DNA of 8,428 nt from AP-15 sp036008325 (GCA_036008325.1 DASYNW010000131.1:1-8428); one strand, 5' to 3'. Numbered from the stretch's first letter, positions 1-6,664 are shown. Numbers and translations: made by a program. The notes: generated by a model from the sequence alone, not told the origin.

Positions 1-43
1 CCCGGAATGGCTGCGGTGCGCTCGTTGCGGTAGTCTCGTCCAT
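1..43 (-). CDS. Partial unknown CDS, N-terminus only, runs off the left edge
   Basis: An ATG at 43-41 opens a reading frame toward the left edge, reading M-D-E-T-T-A-T-S-A-P-Q-P-F-R. The start is chosen because a strong Shine-Dalgarno (AGGAG) lies 8 nt before it. It has the same direction as galE and begins 113 nt after the galE stop, so the two may be co-transcribed. Only 14 codons are visible, so no function can be given. The ribosome site lies inside one arm of a long inverted repeat, described separately. A transposase or an exopolysaccharide gene are both possible. Confidence 0.45.
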   Translation of the reverse strand, partial: MDETTATSAPQPFR

Positions 44-107
44 GGCGTGATCTCCTGGCGGCTGGCAGGCCGCCCATTGGGTGAAGCTCCAATCAGGAGA
101 TTACGCC
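44..107 (-). repeat. Long inverted repeat covering the ribosome binding site of the left-edge gene
   Basis: The arms at 44-57 (GGCGTGATCTCCTG) and 94-107 (CAGGAGATTACGCC) match at 13 of 14 positions with a 36-nt loop. Inside the loop, 57-62 (GGCGGC) and 69-74 (GCCGCC) form a second, 6-bp stem. In the minus-strand RNA, the arm next to the ATG at 43 carries the AGGAG ribosome site and the distal arm carries the matching CTCCT. Folding would therefore mask the start of the downstream gene. It could instead be the end of an insertion sequence or a galE terminator, although no T-run follows. Confidence 0.55.
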
Positions 108-155
108 GCCCTCAATTTCCCACCACCTCCGCGACACGACCATCTGTTGGCACAT

Positions 156-1136
156 TCATCTCGAGTGGCGTTCATGCCAAGTGAGGGCGGTGCGGATGAT
201 CGTCTCGAGGTCGGAGTGCCGGGCGTGCCAGCCGAGCGCCGCGGCGGCAACTCTCGGATCGGCAACCAAGGTTGGCGGATCGCCTGGCCGCCGTGGCGCG
301 GACCGCACCGGGACTACGCGGCCACTGATTGCTTCAGCAGCGGCGATTACTTCCCGCACCGAGTGGCCGTACCCGGTGCCGAGATTGGCGACGAGGCTGC
401 CGCCACCCGCGCGCAATCGCTCGAGTGCGCGCAGATGCGCGATTGCCAAATCATGGACATGGACGTAATCACGGATTGCTGTTCCGTCCGGCGTCCCGTA
501 ATCGGTGCCGAAGATGTCGATCTGCGACCGTTGGCTAAGCGCGGCCTGCACCACCAGCGGCACGAGATGGGTTTCCGGGTCATGGCGCTCGCCGGTCTCG
601 CCCTCGAGATCGGCCCCGGCCGCGTTGAAATAGCGCAGCGAGACCGAACGAAGCCCATAGGCCACACCATACCAATGCAGTGCCCGCTCAATTGCTAGCT
701 TAGTCTCGCCATACGGGTTGACCGGACGCTGGGGCGCGGTCTCACCAATCGGCACCTCGTCGGGGATGCCGTAGGTGGCACAGGTCGAGGAGAAAACGAT
801 TTCACTGACCCGCATTTCGCGCATGCCTTCGAGCAATGCTAAGCTGCCGGCGAGATTGTTGAGGTAGTAGAGCGCCGGATTGGCTACCGACTCGCTAACA
901 TCGGCGTACGCGGCGAAATGCATCACCGCAGCTACCCGATATTTTGCCAAGGCCGCGCACAGACATGCACTATTGGTTAGCTCGCCCTCGACAAGCGGTC
1001 CCCAACGCACCGCCGCGCGGTGCCCACGCGACAGATTGTCAAACGCGACTGGCGAATACCCTGCGTGCGCCAGCACCTTGCAGGTCTGCGATCCGATATA
1101 CCCCGCCCCGCCGGTTACCAGGATCGTTTCTCTCAT
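156..1136 (-). CDS. galE: UDP-glucose 4-epimerase (GalE/ExoB type)
   Basis: A cytosolic NAD-dependent short-chain dehydrogenase/reductase that interconverts UDP-glucose and UDP-galactose, supplying galactose for exopolysaccharide or lipopolysaccharide. The N-terminus holds the Rossmann glycine motif TGGAGYIGS. The catalytic pair is the Y-x-x-x-K of NPYGETK, with the upstream S-S-T-C-A-T-Y-G segment where threonine sits at the usual catalytic serine position. The family signatures LRYFNAAGAD and RDYVHVHDLA follow. The length (326 residues from this start) is normal for the family and there is no frameshift. The start at 1136 places the glycine motif at the usual distance from the N-terminus. 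An in-frame ATG three codons earlier, at 1145, is also possible; both have a GAGG 3-4 nt upstream. A related sugar epimerase cannot be fully excluded. The upstream side is cut by the IS91 remnant, so the native promoter may be altered. Confidence 0.93.
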   Translation of the reverse strand: MRETILVTGGAGYIGSQTCKVLAHAGYSPVAFDNLSRGHRAAVRWGPLVEGELTNSACLCAALAKYRVAAVMHFAAYADVSESVANPALYYLNNLAGSLALLEGMREMRVSEIVFSSTCATYGIPDEVPIGETAPQRPVNPYGETKLAIERALHWYGVAYGLRSVSLRYFNAAGADLEGETGERHDPETHLVPLVVQAALSQRSQIDIFGTDYGTPDGTAIRDYVHVHDLAIAHLRALERLRAGGGSLVANLGTGYGHSVREVIAAAEAISGRVVPVRSAPRRPGDPPTLVADPRVAAAALGWHARHSDLETIIRTALTWHERHSR

Positions 1137-1282
1137 CCGCCTCATTTCGCCTCATGCCCGGCCAAAGTTCAACATCAGGAACGGTGGCAATGAGCTCCTA
1201 ACCCGCCGCCCTCGATCCTTTTTCAATACATACCGTACATGACAATGCTTACCGAAAACCGGCACCCCAACAACCGTCTTGC

Positions 1283-2325
1283 CATCTCGCGTACAACTCG
1301 TGCCGTAACCGCCAACGCCCAAAGTGTCAGGGCGCGGCGGCGATGGATTGGCTCGCGGCCCGCGAGGCCGATCTGCTGCCGGTCGGCCACTTCCACGTCG
1401 TCTTCACGCTGCCGGCCGAGATCGCCCCGATCGCCTACCAGAACAAGGCGGTGGTCTACGACCTGCTGTTCCGCGCGGCGGCCGAGACGCTGCTGACGAT
1501 CGCCGCCGATCCCAGGCATCTCGGCGCTCGCATCGGCGCCACCGCCGTGCTCCACAGCTGGGGCTCGGCGATGACCCATCACCCGCACATCCATATGATC
1601 GTGCCAGGCGGCGGGATATCGCTCGATGGGACGCGCTGGGTACGCTGCAAGCCCGGCTACCTCTTGCCGGTGCGGGTGCTGTCCCGCCTGTTCCGGCGGC
1701 TCTTCCTGACCGGCATCGCCGAGGCTCACGCGGCAGGCCGGCTGGCCTTCTTCGGCGATTTCGACAGCCTACGCCACCGGGCGGCCTTTGCTGCGCACCT
1801 CGCTCCACTCAACAGGAAGAATTGGTTCGTCTACGCCAAGCCGCCCTTCGCCGGGCCCGAGGCGGTGCTAGCCTATCTCGCCCGCTACACCCACCGCGTA
1901 GCCATCTCGAACAGCCGGCTGATCAGCTCGACGAGCGCGGCGTCACCTTCCGCTACAAGGATTACCGCCGCAATGGGCAGGCACGGTATCGCATGATGAC
2001 GCTCGATCCCGATGAGTTCATCCGGCGCTTCCTGCTCCACGTCCTGCCCAAGGGGTTCCACCGCATCCGCCACTACGGCCTCTTCGCCAGCGCCGGCTGC
2101 AAGGCCAACATCGCGCGCGCCAGAGAACTGATCGCTGCACCCGTGCCGGTGATGGAGCCGTCGGCAGAGCACGACGACACGCGCCGGGAAGCCGGCGCCG
2201 CGGACCATCGCCCGCCATGCCCGTGCTGCGGCGGCCGCATGATCATCGTCGAGACCTTCGAGCGCGGCGGCACACCCCGCGCCCCACCATCGCCCGAAGC
2301 CGGGGGCAGAACCGCGACGCCATGA
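1283..2325 (+). pseudogene. IS91-type Y2/HUH transposase, 5'-truncated and frameshifted
   Basis: This encodes a rolling-circle transposase of the IS91 family. In the first frame the sequence reads H-L-A-Y-N-S-C-R-N-R-Q-R-P-K-C-Q-G at 1283-1333, the remains of the N-terminal zinc finger. The usual H-C pair after C-R-N-R is Q-R here, so two metal ligands are lost. The HUH motif HHPHIH is at 1577-1594 and the two catalytic tyrosines (Y-L-A-R-Y) are at 1874-1888. After I-S near 1926 the homologous sequence continues one frame over as L-D-E-R-G-V-T-F, which fits loss of a single C near 1927. The second frame keeps the C-terminal motif CPCCGGRM and stops at 2325. No native start codon remains; the first ATG (1343) lies inside the domain. 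Family assignment is secure. Whether the deletion is real or a sequencing error is open, but the truncation alone makes it a pseudogene. Confidence 0.88.
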
Positions 2326-2601
2326 CGGCTGTGGTCACTTCATCGCATCAACCACCCGCCGGAGGATGCCACCTCCAGTGCCGCAGCCCCGTTGCGCCAT
2401 TGCCGGCGAACGCTGCCGTTACGCCGCCCGGTACGCCGACATTGCCCCGTCGAGAACGGCAGCGGCAACGCTCCGCCGGCTGCAATCGACGATCCACCAC
2501 CCACTCCCTCGCCGAGCGCACCACGCGCGCGCGCCGCCCCGCCGTCAAATCGCCATAGACGGCCACCGCCCGCACCGCCCACCGCGGGTTCCTTCCCTGG
2601 A
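2326..2601. other. Non-coding 3' flank of the IS91 remnant
   Basis: I see no supported gene here. Open frames on both strands are rich in Arg, Pro and Ala, have no recognisable motif and no convincing ribosome site. The stretch holds a 10-bp perfect inverted repeat, CGCTGCCGTT at 2411-2420 and AACGGCAGCG at 2455-2464, with a 34-nt loop. Together with the hairpin at 2602-2664 this is best read as the untranslated origin-side end of the IS91 element. Confidence 0.5.
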
Positions 2602-2691
2602 GGCTTTCGGACGCCGGCTCTCAGCACGGGTGGATAGGTCCCGACGAGCCGGCATCCGAAACCCTTCACAAGAGCGGCCGTCCCGTGCTGA
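2602..2691 (+). repeat. Interlocking inverted repeats (hairpin with possible pseudoknot) at the IS91 3' end
   Basis: The arms TTTCGGACGCCGGCTC (2605-2620) and GAGCCGGCATCCGAAA (2646-2661) pair at 15 of 16 positions around a 25-nt loop. The start of that loop, TCAGCACGGG (2621-2630), is a perfect 10-bp complement of CCCGTGCTGA at 2682-2691, outside the hairpin. The geometry is that of an H-type pseudoknot or of two competing hairpins. Its place downstream of an IS91 transposase suggests the oriIS end, where secondary structure is expected; that role is inference. Confidence 0.6.
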
Positions 2692-2717
2692 AAACGCGAG
2701 CGCCCGGCGGTTTTTTG

Positions 2718-2951
2718 TCAATCGCGCGGACGCAGGCTCACGGTCAGGGTGTGCCCTCCGCGGCGGCCGCAATGGCGGGAACGCAGTTTCGTTTCAAGCT
2801 CGGCCAATCGCATCGAGTTGGGCCGGCCGCGGGTCAAGCTGACATGGTCGATCGCCGCCCGGTGCCGGCAGGTCGGGCACGCCGCCTCGACCACATGCCA
2901 TGTCCGCAAATCCTCCAGCCGGAAGGCATAGCGCGGCGGCAGCTTGGCCAT
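2718..2951 (-). CDS. Small zinc-ribbon-like protein of unknown function, LexA-box controlled
   Basis: A 77-residue protein beginning M-A-K-L-P-P-R-Y-A-F. It resembles a small conserved hypothetical family that I recall from alphaproteobacteria; the function is unknown to me. C25-P-T-C28 forms one half of a zinc ribbon. The second half should be C-x-x-C but reads S58-R-H-C61, because the codon at 2778-2780 is TCC and not TGC, so metal binding may be impaired. The end is basic and there is no signal peptide or membrane segment. The start at 2951 is preferred over the adjacent ATG at 2954 because GGGA is 6 nt away and not 3. A GTTC-N7-GTTC operator lies 14 nt upstream, which suggests SOS control. 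The gene is convergent with the IS91 remnant and sits downstream of traA on the same strand, but with its own promoter. Confidence 0.72.
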   Translation of the reverse strand: MAKLPPRYAFRLEDLRTWHVVEAACPTCRHRAAIDHVSLTRGRPNSMRLAELETKLRSRHCGRRGGHTLTVSLRPRD

Positions 2952-2965
2952 CATCGATCCCGTGT

Positions 2966-2980
2966 GTTCACTTTTTGTTC
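2966..2980 (-). promoter_or_regulatory. LexA (SOS) operator, alphaproteobacterial type
   Basis: The sequence is GTTC (2966-2969), seven bases, GTTC (2977-2980); on the minus strand it reads GAAC-AAAAAGT-GAAC. This is the direct-repeat LexA box known from alphaproteobacteria, with exact spacing. It lies 14 nt before the ATG of the 77-residue gene and over the expected transcription start, where a repressor would block initiation. The site is seen directly; LexA binding is inferred. Confidence 0.75.
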
Positions 2981-2982
2981 AA

Positions 2983-3011
2983 ACCATCCCCTCGGCGCCG
3001 CATATCGTCAA
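2983..3011 (-). promoter_or_regulatory. Candidate sigma-70-type promoter of the small zinc-ribbon gene
   Basis: On the minus strand, TTGACG (3011-3006) matches five of six bases of the -35 consensus. After a 17-nt spacer comes GATGGT (2988-2983), a weak -10. Transcription would start within the LexA box at 2966-2980, which supports the pairing of promoter and operator. The -10 is poor, so the call is tentative. Confidence 0.35.
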
Positions 3012-3179
3012 GTCCCAACCGGCAGCGCCCCGGTGATCTGTGGCCGCCCGCATCCCTCTGCCCGATGTCGGCAAGTTCCTGGTGGTCTCGCGCCAGCCCT
3101 GTCACCGTCGGCGGCGCAGTCGCGCAGGACCGCCTAGTAGTGTTCGATCGCCTGTTCGACCTGGGTTGTCTCGCATCGT
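3012..3179. other. Short intergenic stretch after traA
   Basis: This lies between the traA stop and the LexA-controlled promoter. I see no gene with a credible start and no hairpin followed by a T-run that would end the traA transcript. A minus-strand frame reads Q-A-I-E-H-Y, a TAG stop at 3136-3134, then A-V-L-R-D-C-A-A-D-G-D-R-A-G, faintly reminiscent of a tetratricopeptide repeat. This may be chance. Confidence 0.3.
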
Positions 3180-6100
3180 CTAGGCGCGCGCAGCGCCCTG
3201 TCGCATGGTCCGCCGCTGCACGTGAGGCGGCGCCTCCGGCATTTGGTGCAGCAGATCGAGCGCGCTGGCCTTTTGTGGCTGGCGGCTGAGATTTTCGCCG
3301 ATTTGGCGCCACACATCCGGCTCATGGATTTCCGGTCGGTGCCCGATCATCGACCGGCCTGCGAGATGCCGCCGCTCGGAGGCTTCATCGACAACAATCC
3401 AGGTCGTGCGCTCGTGGCGGCTGGCCGCGGTGTAGGCTTTGAAGCCGTGGACCGCCTGCGATCCGGCCGGCAGAGCGTGAATGTGCTCGGTCGCGGTGCT
3501 GCCTTGCGCGGTGTCGACGGTCATCGCGTAGCCATAGCCGAGGCGCACCGGGGCGTCCCGGCGGGCCTGGATCTTGCGCCATGCGACCAGGCCCTCGGCG
3601 CCGGCATCGTTGCGCACGATCATGCCCTCCTCGGTCAGCGCACGGATTTCGACCACCTCGCCATTGTTGGCAAGGACGCTCTTGCGACCCGGCACCCGCG
3701 CGTCATGGACGCGGTCATAGAGACGCACGCGGTCACCGACTGCCAGCGCCAGTTTGTAGGTGTCACCGTTGCGGTCGGTCGCGTCCAAGACTTTGACATC
3801 GTCGCCGATCTCGCCGGCGCCGCGCCGCTCAGCACGAATGGCGGCACCGATCTCGCGCGCGTCGGCGTTGGTCGGCGCCGAGACCGTCAGCTTGAACCCG
3901 GGATCGGCGCGGTTGGCCTCGAGCCGCTCGCGCCACAGCCGGGCCACGCGTTGGACCGTCGCCGGCCGGCCGCCGGCGACCAGCAGGGCGGTACCGTCCT
4001 GCTGCTTCATCTCGAGCGCCTCGGCGGCGCGTCCGACGCGGAACAGCCCGGTAATCTCGCGCTCGCGCTCGGTCTTCTGCCGGATCGAGGTCAGGATCTC
4101 GGGGACGGCCCCTCCGCCAATCCCCTTGCGCAACAGCTCGATAACCGGCCCGGCTTCGATCGACTGGCATTGCCTGGGATCGCCCACCATGACGATCTGC
4201 ATGCCGGTTCTCTGCTGCAACCGTAAGAGATCGAGCATCTGCCTTGTGCCGACGAGCCCGACTTCGTCAACGACCACGACGCTGTTGCGGTCGAGCCGAT
4301 AGCGCCCGGTCTCGACGCGTTTCTGAAAGGCCGCGACCGAGGCGCGCTCGGCGATGCCGGCCGACCGCAGATCGGTCACCTGGCGCCAGGCCAGGGTGAT
4401 GCCGAAGACCTCGCGCCCGTCGGCTTGCCAGGCGTCCACCAGCGGGGCAAGCGCGGTGCTCTTGCCGGCGCCGGCGACGCCGATCGCCACGCCCAGCCGG
4501 CCGCCGGCGGCGAGCCTGGTCATCATCAGGTACTGGGCCTGCCACTGCTCCGCAGCGGGATCGATCGTCGGGTTGCGCTCGAGGAACGCATCGGCGGCGC
4601 GGTCGATCTGCGCCGCCGGCAAAGCCGCCGACAAATCGCGCGAGGCGGTTTGGGCCAGCCGGATCAGCTCGCGTTCCTGGTCGATATGCAGCGCTGTCGT
4701 GACGCTCCAGCGCTCCTTGCCGCGCAGCGGCGCCCCCCTGCCCCACATCAACGCCACCTGTCGGCCGTCCTGCACCACGCCTCGCTCGCGGAAGGCTTTG
4801 ATGACGGCGTCGATGTCGTCGCCCGGCCGCTCGCCGATGCCGGCGACAATCAAGGCCCGTGCCGCGATCTCGCGCAATTCCTGGCCGTCGAGCACGGCAC
4901 GGCGGCTCAGTTCACCGTCGAGCAACGGCAGGGCAGCGTGATAGGCGGCTTGGTGACGCTCGTCCGCCGCCGGGGCGGCCGAGACCTGATCCGCTCGCAG
5001 CACGCTGCGGTGCCGATAGGACGCCGCCGCGGCCTGCTCGCGCCATACCGCGAAATCGCTTTTCTGTTCCAGGCCCTCCGCCGTCTCTTTTTTTGCCTGC
5101 CGGGTTTCGGCCGCCCCGGCTTTCAACAAGGCAATCTTCTGCTCGGCGCTGATCGCATCCCAATCGATGCCCTTTTCCGCTGCGAACTCGCGCGCCGCAT
5201 CCTGCGCTTCGATCGTCCGCTTGCTGAACAGATCGCGCAGGGAATGCGGGATATCGGCGAGTCGCGCCGCGCCGGTGCGCTCGTCGAGCACGGTCTCGAT
5301 GCCGAGCCGTCGGGCCCGGACCGCCACATTGGCATGGTAGACCGCACCCAGCTCCTTGACCCGCCCGGCCAGCCGGTCGAGATCGAGAGCGCCGATATGC
5401 CCGCTGTCGGTCAGGACGGTGTTGAACACCGTCACGTGGGTGTGCAGCTGCGGGTCCGCCGTCTGCAACGGCACCTCGCGAATGTCGGTGTAGGCCCGGC
5501 CTTCCCTGTCCTGCCGCTCGATATCGACGGCCGGCCTCGCGGTGTAGTGCTGAAAGCTGATCCACCCGAGGGCGCCGGTGTCGACGCCCTCCCCGCCACC
5601 CTGGCCGCGGCGGGCAAAGCCGAGGTGCGTCTCGGCATAGGCCATCGTGTCGGCCACGGCGTTCCGGTGAATATCCAGCAGCGCGGTCCGTTCCGCCGCG
5701 GTCGGCGCCAAGGCCCAGGCGACCGACAATGATTTTTCGGCGGAAAACGTCATATCGACAAACCCGACCGGCGGGCGCGTAGCATGGATCTGCCGGCGGT
5801 AATCCGCCATAGCGATCAGCCGACCATTTGCCAGCCGGCCGTTCTCGAGCTGCGCGATCTCCTCGGCGGTTGCCTCACGGTGCGCCGGCAGGGCAAGCGC
5901 CGCCTTGAAGCGCTTGCGCGCACCCTCGACGATCGCCGCCGGCAATGCCTTGCCGGCCGCAGTCTGCGGAATGCCCCCGTCGGCGCGCTTGCCGGCGAGC
6001 ACGTTCCTGATTGCTTCCGCCGATGCGGGCTGCTTCGGATCGAGACCGAAGACCTCGGCGACACTACGCGTGGCACTATGCTGTTTGCGCCCGGCAATTG

Positions 6101-6425
6101 CCTCGCCATCAAGGCGTGTCGCATTTAGCAAATTTGCAATACCGGCCTGGGTCAGCGGCCGGCCGGGATCGGCGATGCCGAGGCGTGCGGCCAAGGCCGG
6201 CGCGAGGTCTGGCCGCAGCTCGGCGACCGAGCCGCCTGTGGCCAGGTGGCCCTCCCTGACGGCGCCCCGCCAGAAATCCGCGGCGCGCTCCTCCTTCGCC
6301 TCAGCGCCGGTGTAGTACTCGGCAGCCCGCGTCGGTTCCGTCTTCAATGTCCCGGCGAGGTAGTATTCCGCCATCGCTTTGCCGGCTGAAGGCGTGGCAC
6401 AGGCGCCGACCCGATAGGTCATCAT
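3180..6425 (-). CDS. traA: MobF-family conjugative relaxase-helicase (TrwC/TraI-like), TraA
   Basis: A 1081-residue bifunctional DNA-processing protein. The N-terminal relaxase nicks oriT and stays linked to the 5' end; the C-terminal helicase unwinds the transferred strand. The relaxase has two tyrosine pairs, Y21-Y22 and Y37-Y38, the aspartate of V-D-M-T-F-S-A-E-K-S (D224), and the metal-binding histidines H293 (F-Q-H-Y-T) and H328/H330 (DPQLHTH). The helicase (RecD-like, superfamily 1B) has Walker A GVAGAGKST at 649-657, Walker B VVVVDEVG with D720-E721, MVGDPRQ at 746-752, and the C-terminal motif AYTAASRHER at 997-1006. Between the tyrosines and D224 is an insertion relative to TrwC, with an internal duplication (82-108 and 126-151). 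The start M-M-T-Y-R-V-G fits the family. A longer frame to 6545 would run through the predicted oriT and is rejected. The ribosome site is weak (GAG 8 nt upstream). No frameshift or stop is seen. Confidence 0.93.
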   Translation of the reverse strand: MMTYRVGACATPSAGKAMAEYYLAGTLKTEPTRAAEYYTGAEAKEERAADFWRGAVREGHLATGGSVAELRPDLAPALAARLGIADPGRPLTQAGIANLLNATRLDGEAIAGRKQHSATRSVAEVFGLDPKQPASAEAIRNVLAGKRADGGIPQTAAGKALPAAIVEGARKRFKAALALPAHREATAEEIAQLENGRLANGRLIAMADYRRQIHATRPPVGFVDMTFSAEKSLSVAWALAPTAAERTALLDIHRNAVADTMAYAETHLGFARRGQGGGEGVDTGALGWISFQHYTARPAVDIERQDREGRAYTDIREVPLQTADPQLHTHVTVFNTVLTDSGHIGALDLDRLAGRVKELGAVYHANVAVRARRLGIETVLDERTGAARLADIPHSLRDLFSKRTIEAQDAAREFAAEKGIDWDAISAEQKIALLKAGAAETRQAKKETAEGLEQKSDFAVWREQAAAASYRHRSVLRADQVSAAPAADERHQAAYHAALPLLDGELSRRAVLDGQELREIAARALIVAGIGERPGDDIDAVIKAFRERGVVQDGRQVALMWGRGAPLRGKERWSVTTALHIDQERELIRLAQTASRDLSAALPAAQIDRAADAFLERNPTIDPAAEQWQAQYLMMTRLAAGGRLGVAIGVAGAGKSTALAPLVDAWQADGREVFGITLAWRQVTDLRSAGIAERASVAAFQKRVETGRYRLDRNSVVVVDEVGLVGTRQMLDLLRLQQRTGMQIVMVGDPRQCQSIEAGPVIELLRKGIGGGAVPEILTSIRQKTEREREITGLFRVGRAAEALEMKQQDGTALLVAGGRPATVQRVARLWRERLEANRADPGFKLTVSAPTNADAREIGAAIRAERRGAGEIGDDVKVLDATDRNGDTYKLALAVGDRVRLYDRVHDARVPGRKSVLANNGEVVEIRALTEEGMIVRNDAGAEGLVAWRKIQARRDAPVRLGYGYAMTVDTAQGSTATEHIHALPAGSQAVHGFKAYTAASRHERTTWIVVDEASERRHLAGRSMIGHRPEIHEPDVWRQIGENLSRQPQKASALDLLHQMPEAPPHVQRRTMRQGAARA
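6246..6302 (-). repeat. EER..FW..EG motif copy inside the TraA relaxase domain
   Basis: TraA reads E-A-K-E-E-R-A-A-D-F-W-R-G-A-V-R-E-G-H here, just after the second tyrosine pair. It shares E-E-R-x-A-D-F-W-x5-E-G with the 59-residue protein. The identity is clear at the protein level; whether the three copies have a common origin is inferred. Confidence 0.6.
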
Positions 6426-6442
6426 GATCGAGGCTCGTTTTT

Positions 6443-6495
6443 GCACTCCGTCAGGAGTGCCTTGGTCTGTGCCCCAAAAGGGGTAGACTTCCGCA
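6443..6495 (+). other. oriT: Candidate origin of transfer (oriT) with predicted nic at 6468/6469
   Basis: A perfect inverted repeat, GCACTCC (6443-6449), loop GTCA, GGAGTGC (6454-6460), is followed by CTTGGTCT (6461-6468) and GTGCCCC. The R388 TrwC substrate, as I recall it, is a hairpin with a 4-nt loop (GAAA), then 8 nt (TATTGTCT) to nic, then ATAGCCC. The loop size and the stem-to-nic distance are identical, and T-x-G-T-C-T/x-T-x-x-C-C-C is shared. A further CCCC-AAAA-GGGG hairpin spans 6472-6483. The site lies 44 nt before the traA start. Cutting the plus strand at 6468/6469 would bring traA in last. Nicking itself is inferred. Confidence 0.62.
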
Positions 6496-6664
6496 CTTGA
6501 CCGAGGTTGCTCAATGAGCGGATTTCCAGCAATCGAGCTGGCCACAGGAAAGCAGGGGTAGAGGTGTGAAGCATGTGCGCGGGGATTGCGTGTAATTAAA
6601 GGATGGACGAGGGTGCCACGTAGGTGCGCAAGGGGGTGCGGAAGTGTATCAGGAGACTTCCGCA
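6485..6664. repeat. Repeated AGACTTCCGCA boxes flanking the oriT region
   Basis: AGACTTCCGCA occurs exactly at 6485-6495 and 6654-6664. An inverted partial copy, TGCGGAAGT, is at 6637-6645. The last two form a 9-bp hairpin with a 10-nt loop that holds the stop codon of the 178-residue gene. A separate palindrome, GCTCAATGAGC, is at 6509-6519. Such boxes are common binding sites for relaxosome accessory proteins or autoregulators; the binder is not known. No gene was found in 6426-6648. Confidence 0.5.

Larger units (their letters stand above)
1283..2700 (+). mobile_element. IS91-family insertion sequence remnant
   Basis: Transposase similarity starts abruptly at about 1283, inside the zinc finger, so the first 80 or so codons and the left (terminus) end are missing. 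The transposase frame then runs to 2325, followed by about 375 nt of non-coding sequence with several inverted repeats, as expected for the origin end of IS91 elements. The exact right end is not seen; it must lie before or close to the stop codon of the opposing small gene at 2718. Without a left end and with a broken transposase it should be immobile on its own. It separates galE from the conjugation genes and may mark a recombination junction. Confidence 0.75.

Noticed and set aside
81..698. Plus-strand open frame antisense to galE
   Set aside because: It is opposite a gene with complete catalytic motifs, and its codons give no recognisable protein.
2701..2716. CGCCCGGCGG plus T6 as a terminator on the plus strand
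   Set aside because: The stem would have only a one-base loop or very few pairs; no stable hairpin could be drawn.
2340..2842. Several overlapping open frames in the IS91 3' flank
   Set aside because: They are low-complexity Arg/Pro/Ala frames on both strands, without ribosome sites or motifs, overlapping strong inverted repeats.
3085..3160. Tetratricopeptide-like remnant after traA (A-I-E-H-Y, stop, A-V-L-R-D-C-A-A-D-G-D-R-A-G)
   Set aside because: It is too short, interrupted by a stop, and needs a further frame change to extend; chance similarity cannot be excluded.
4425..5732. Long plus-strand open frame (435 codons) antisense to traA, and a 334-codon one at 3222-4226
   Set aside because: They are shadows of a strongly conserved helicase gene in GC-rich DNA; no motif or ribosome site is seen.
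6443..6460. GC-rich hairpin as a rho-independent terminator
   Set aside because: On neither strand is the stem followed by a T-run; the T-run precedes it on the plus strand, and the geometry fits oriT better.
6426..6545. Forty-codon N-terminal extension of traA starting at 6545
   Set aside because: The family-like start is M-M-T-Y-R-V-G at 6425; the extension has no recognisable domain and would cross the predicted oriT hairpin and nic.
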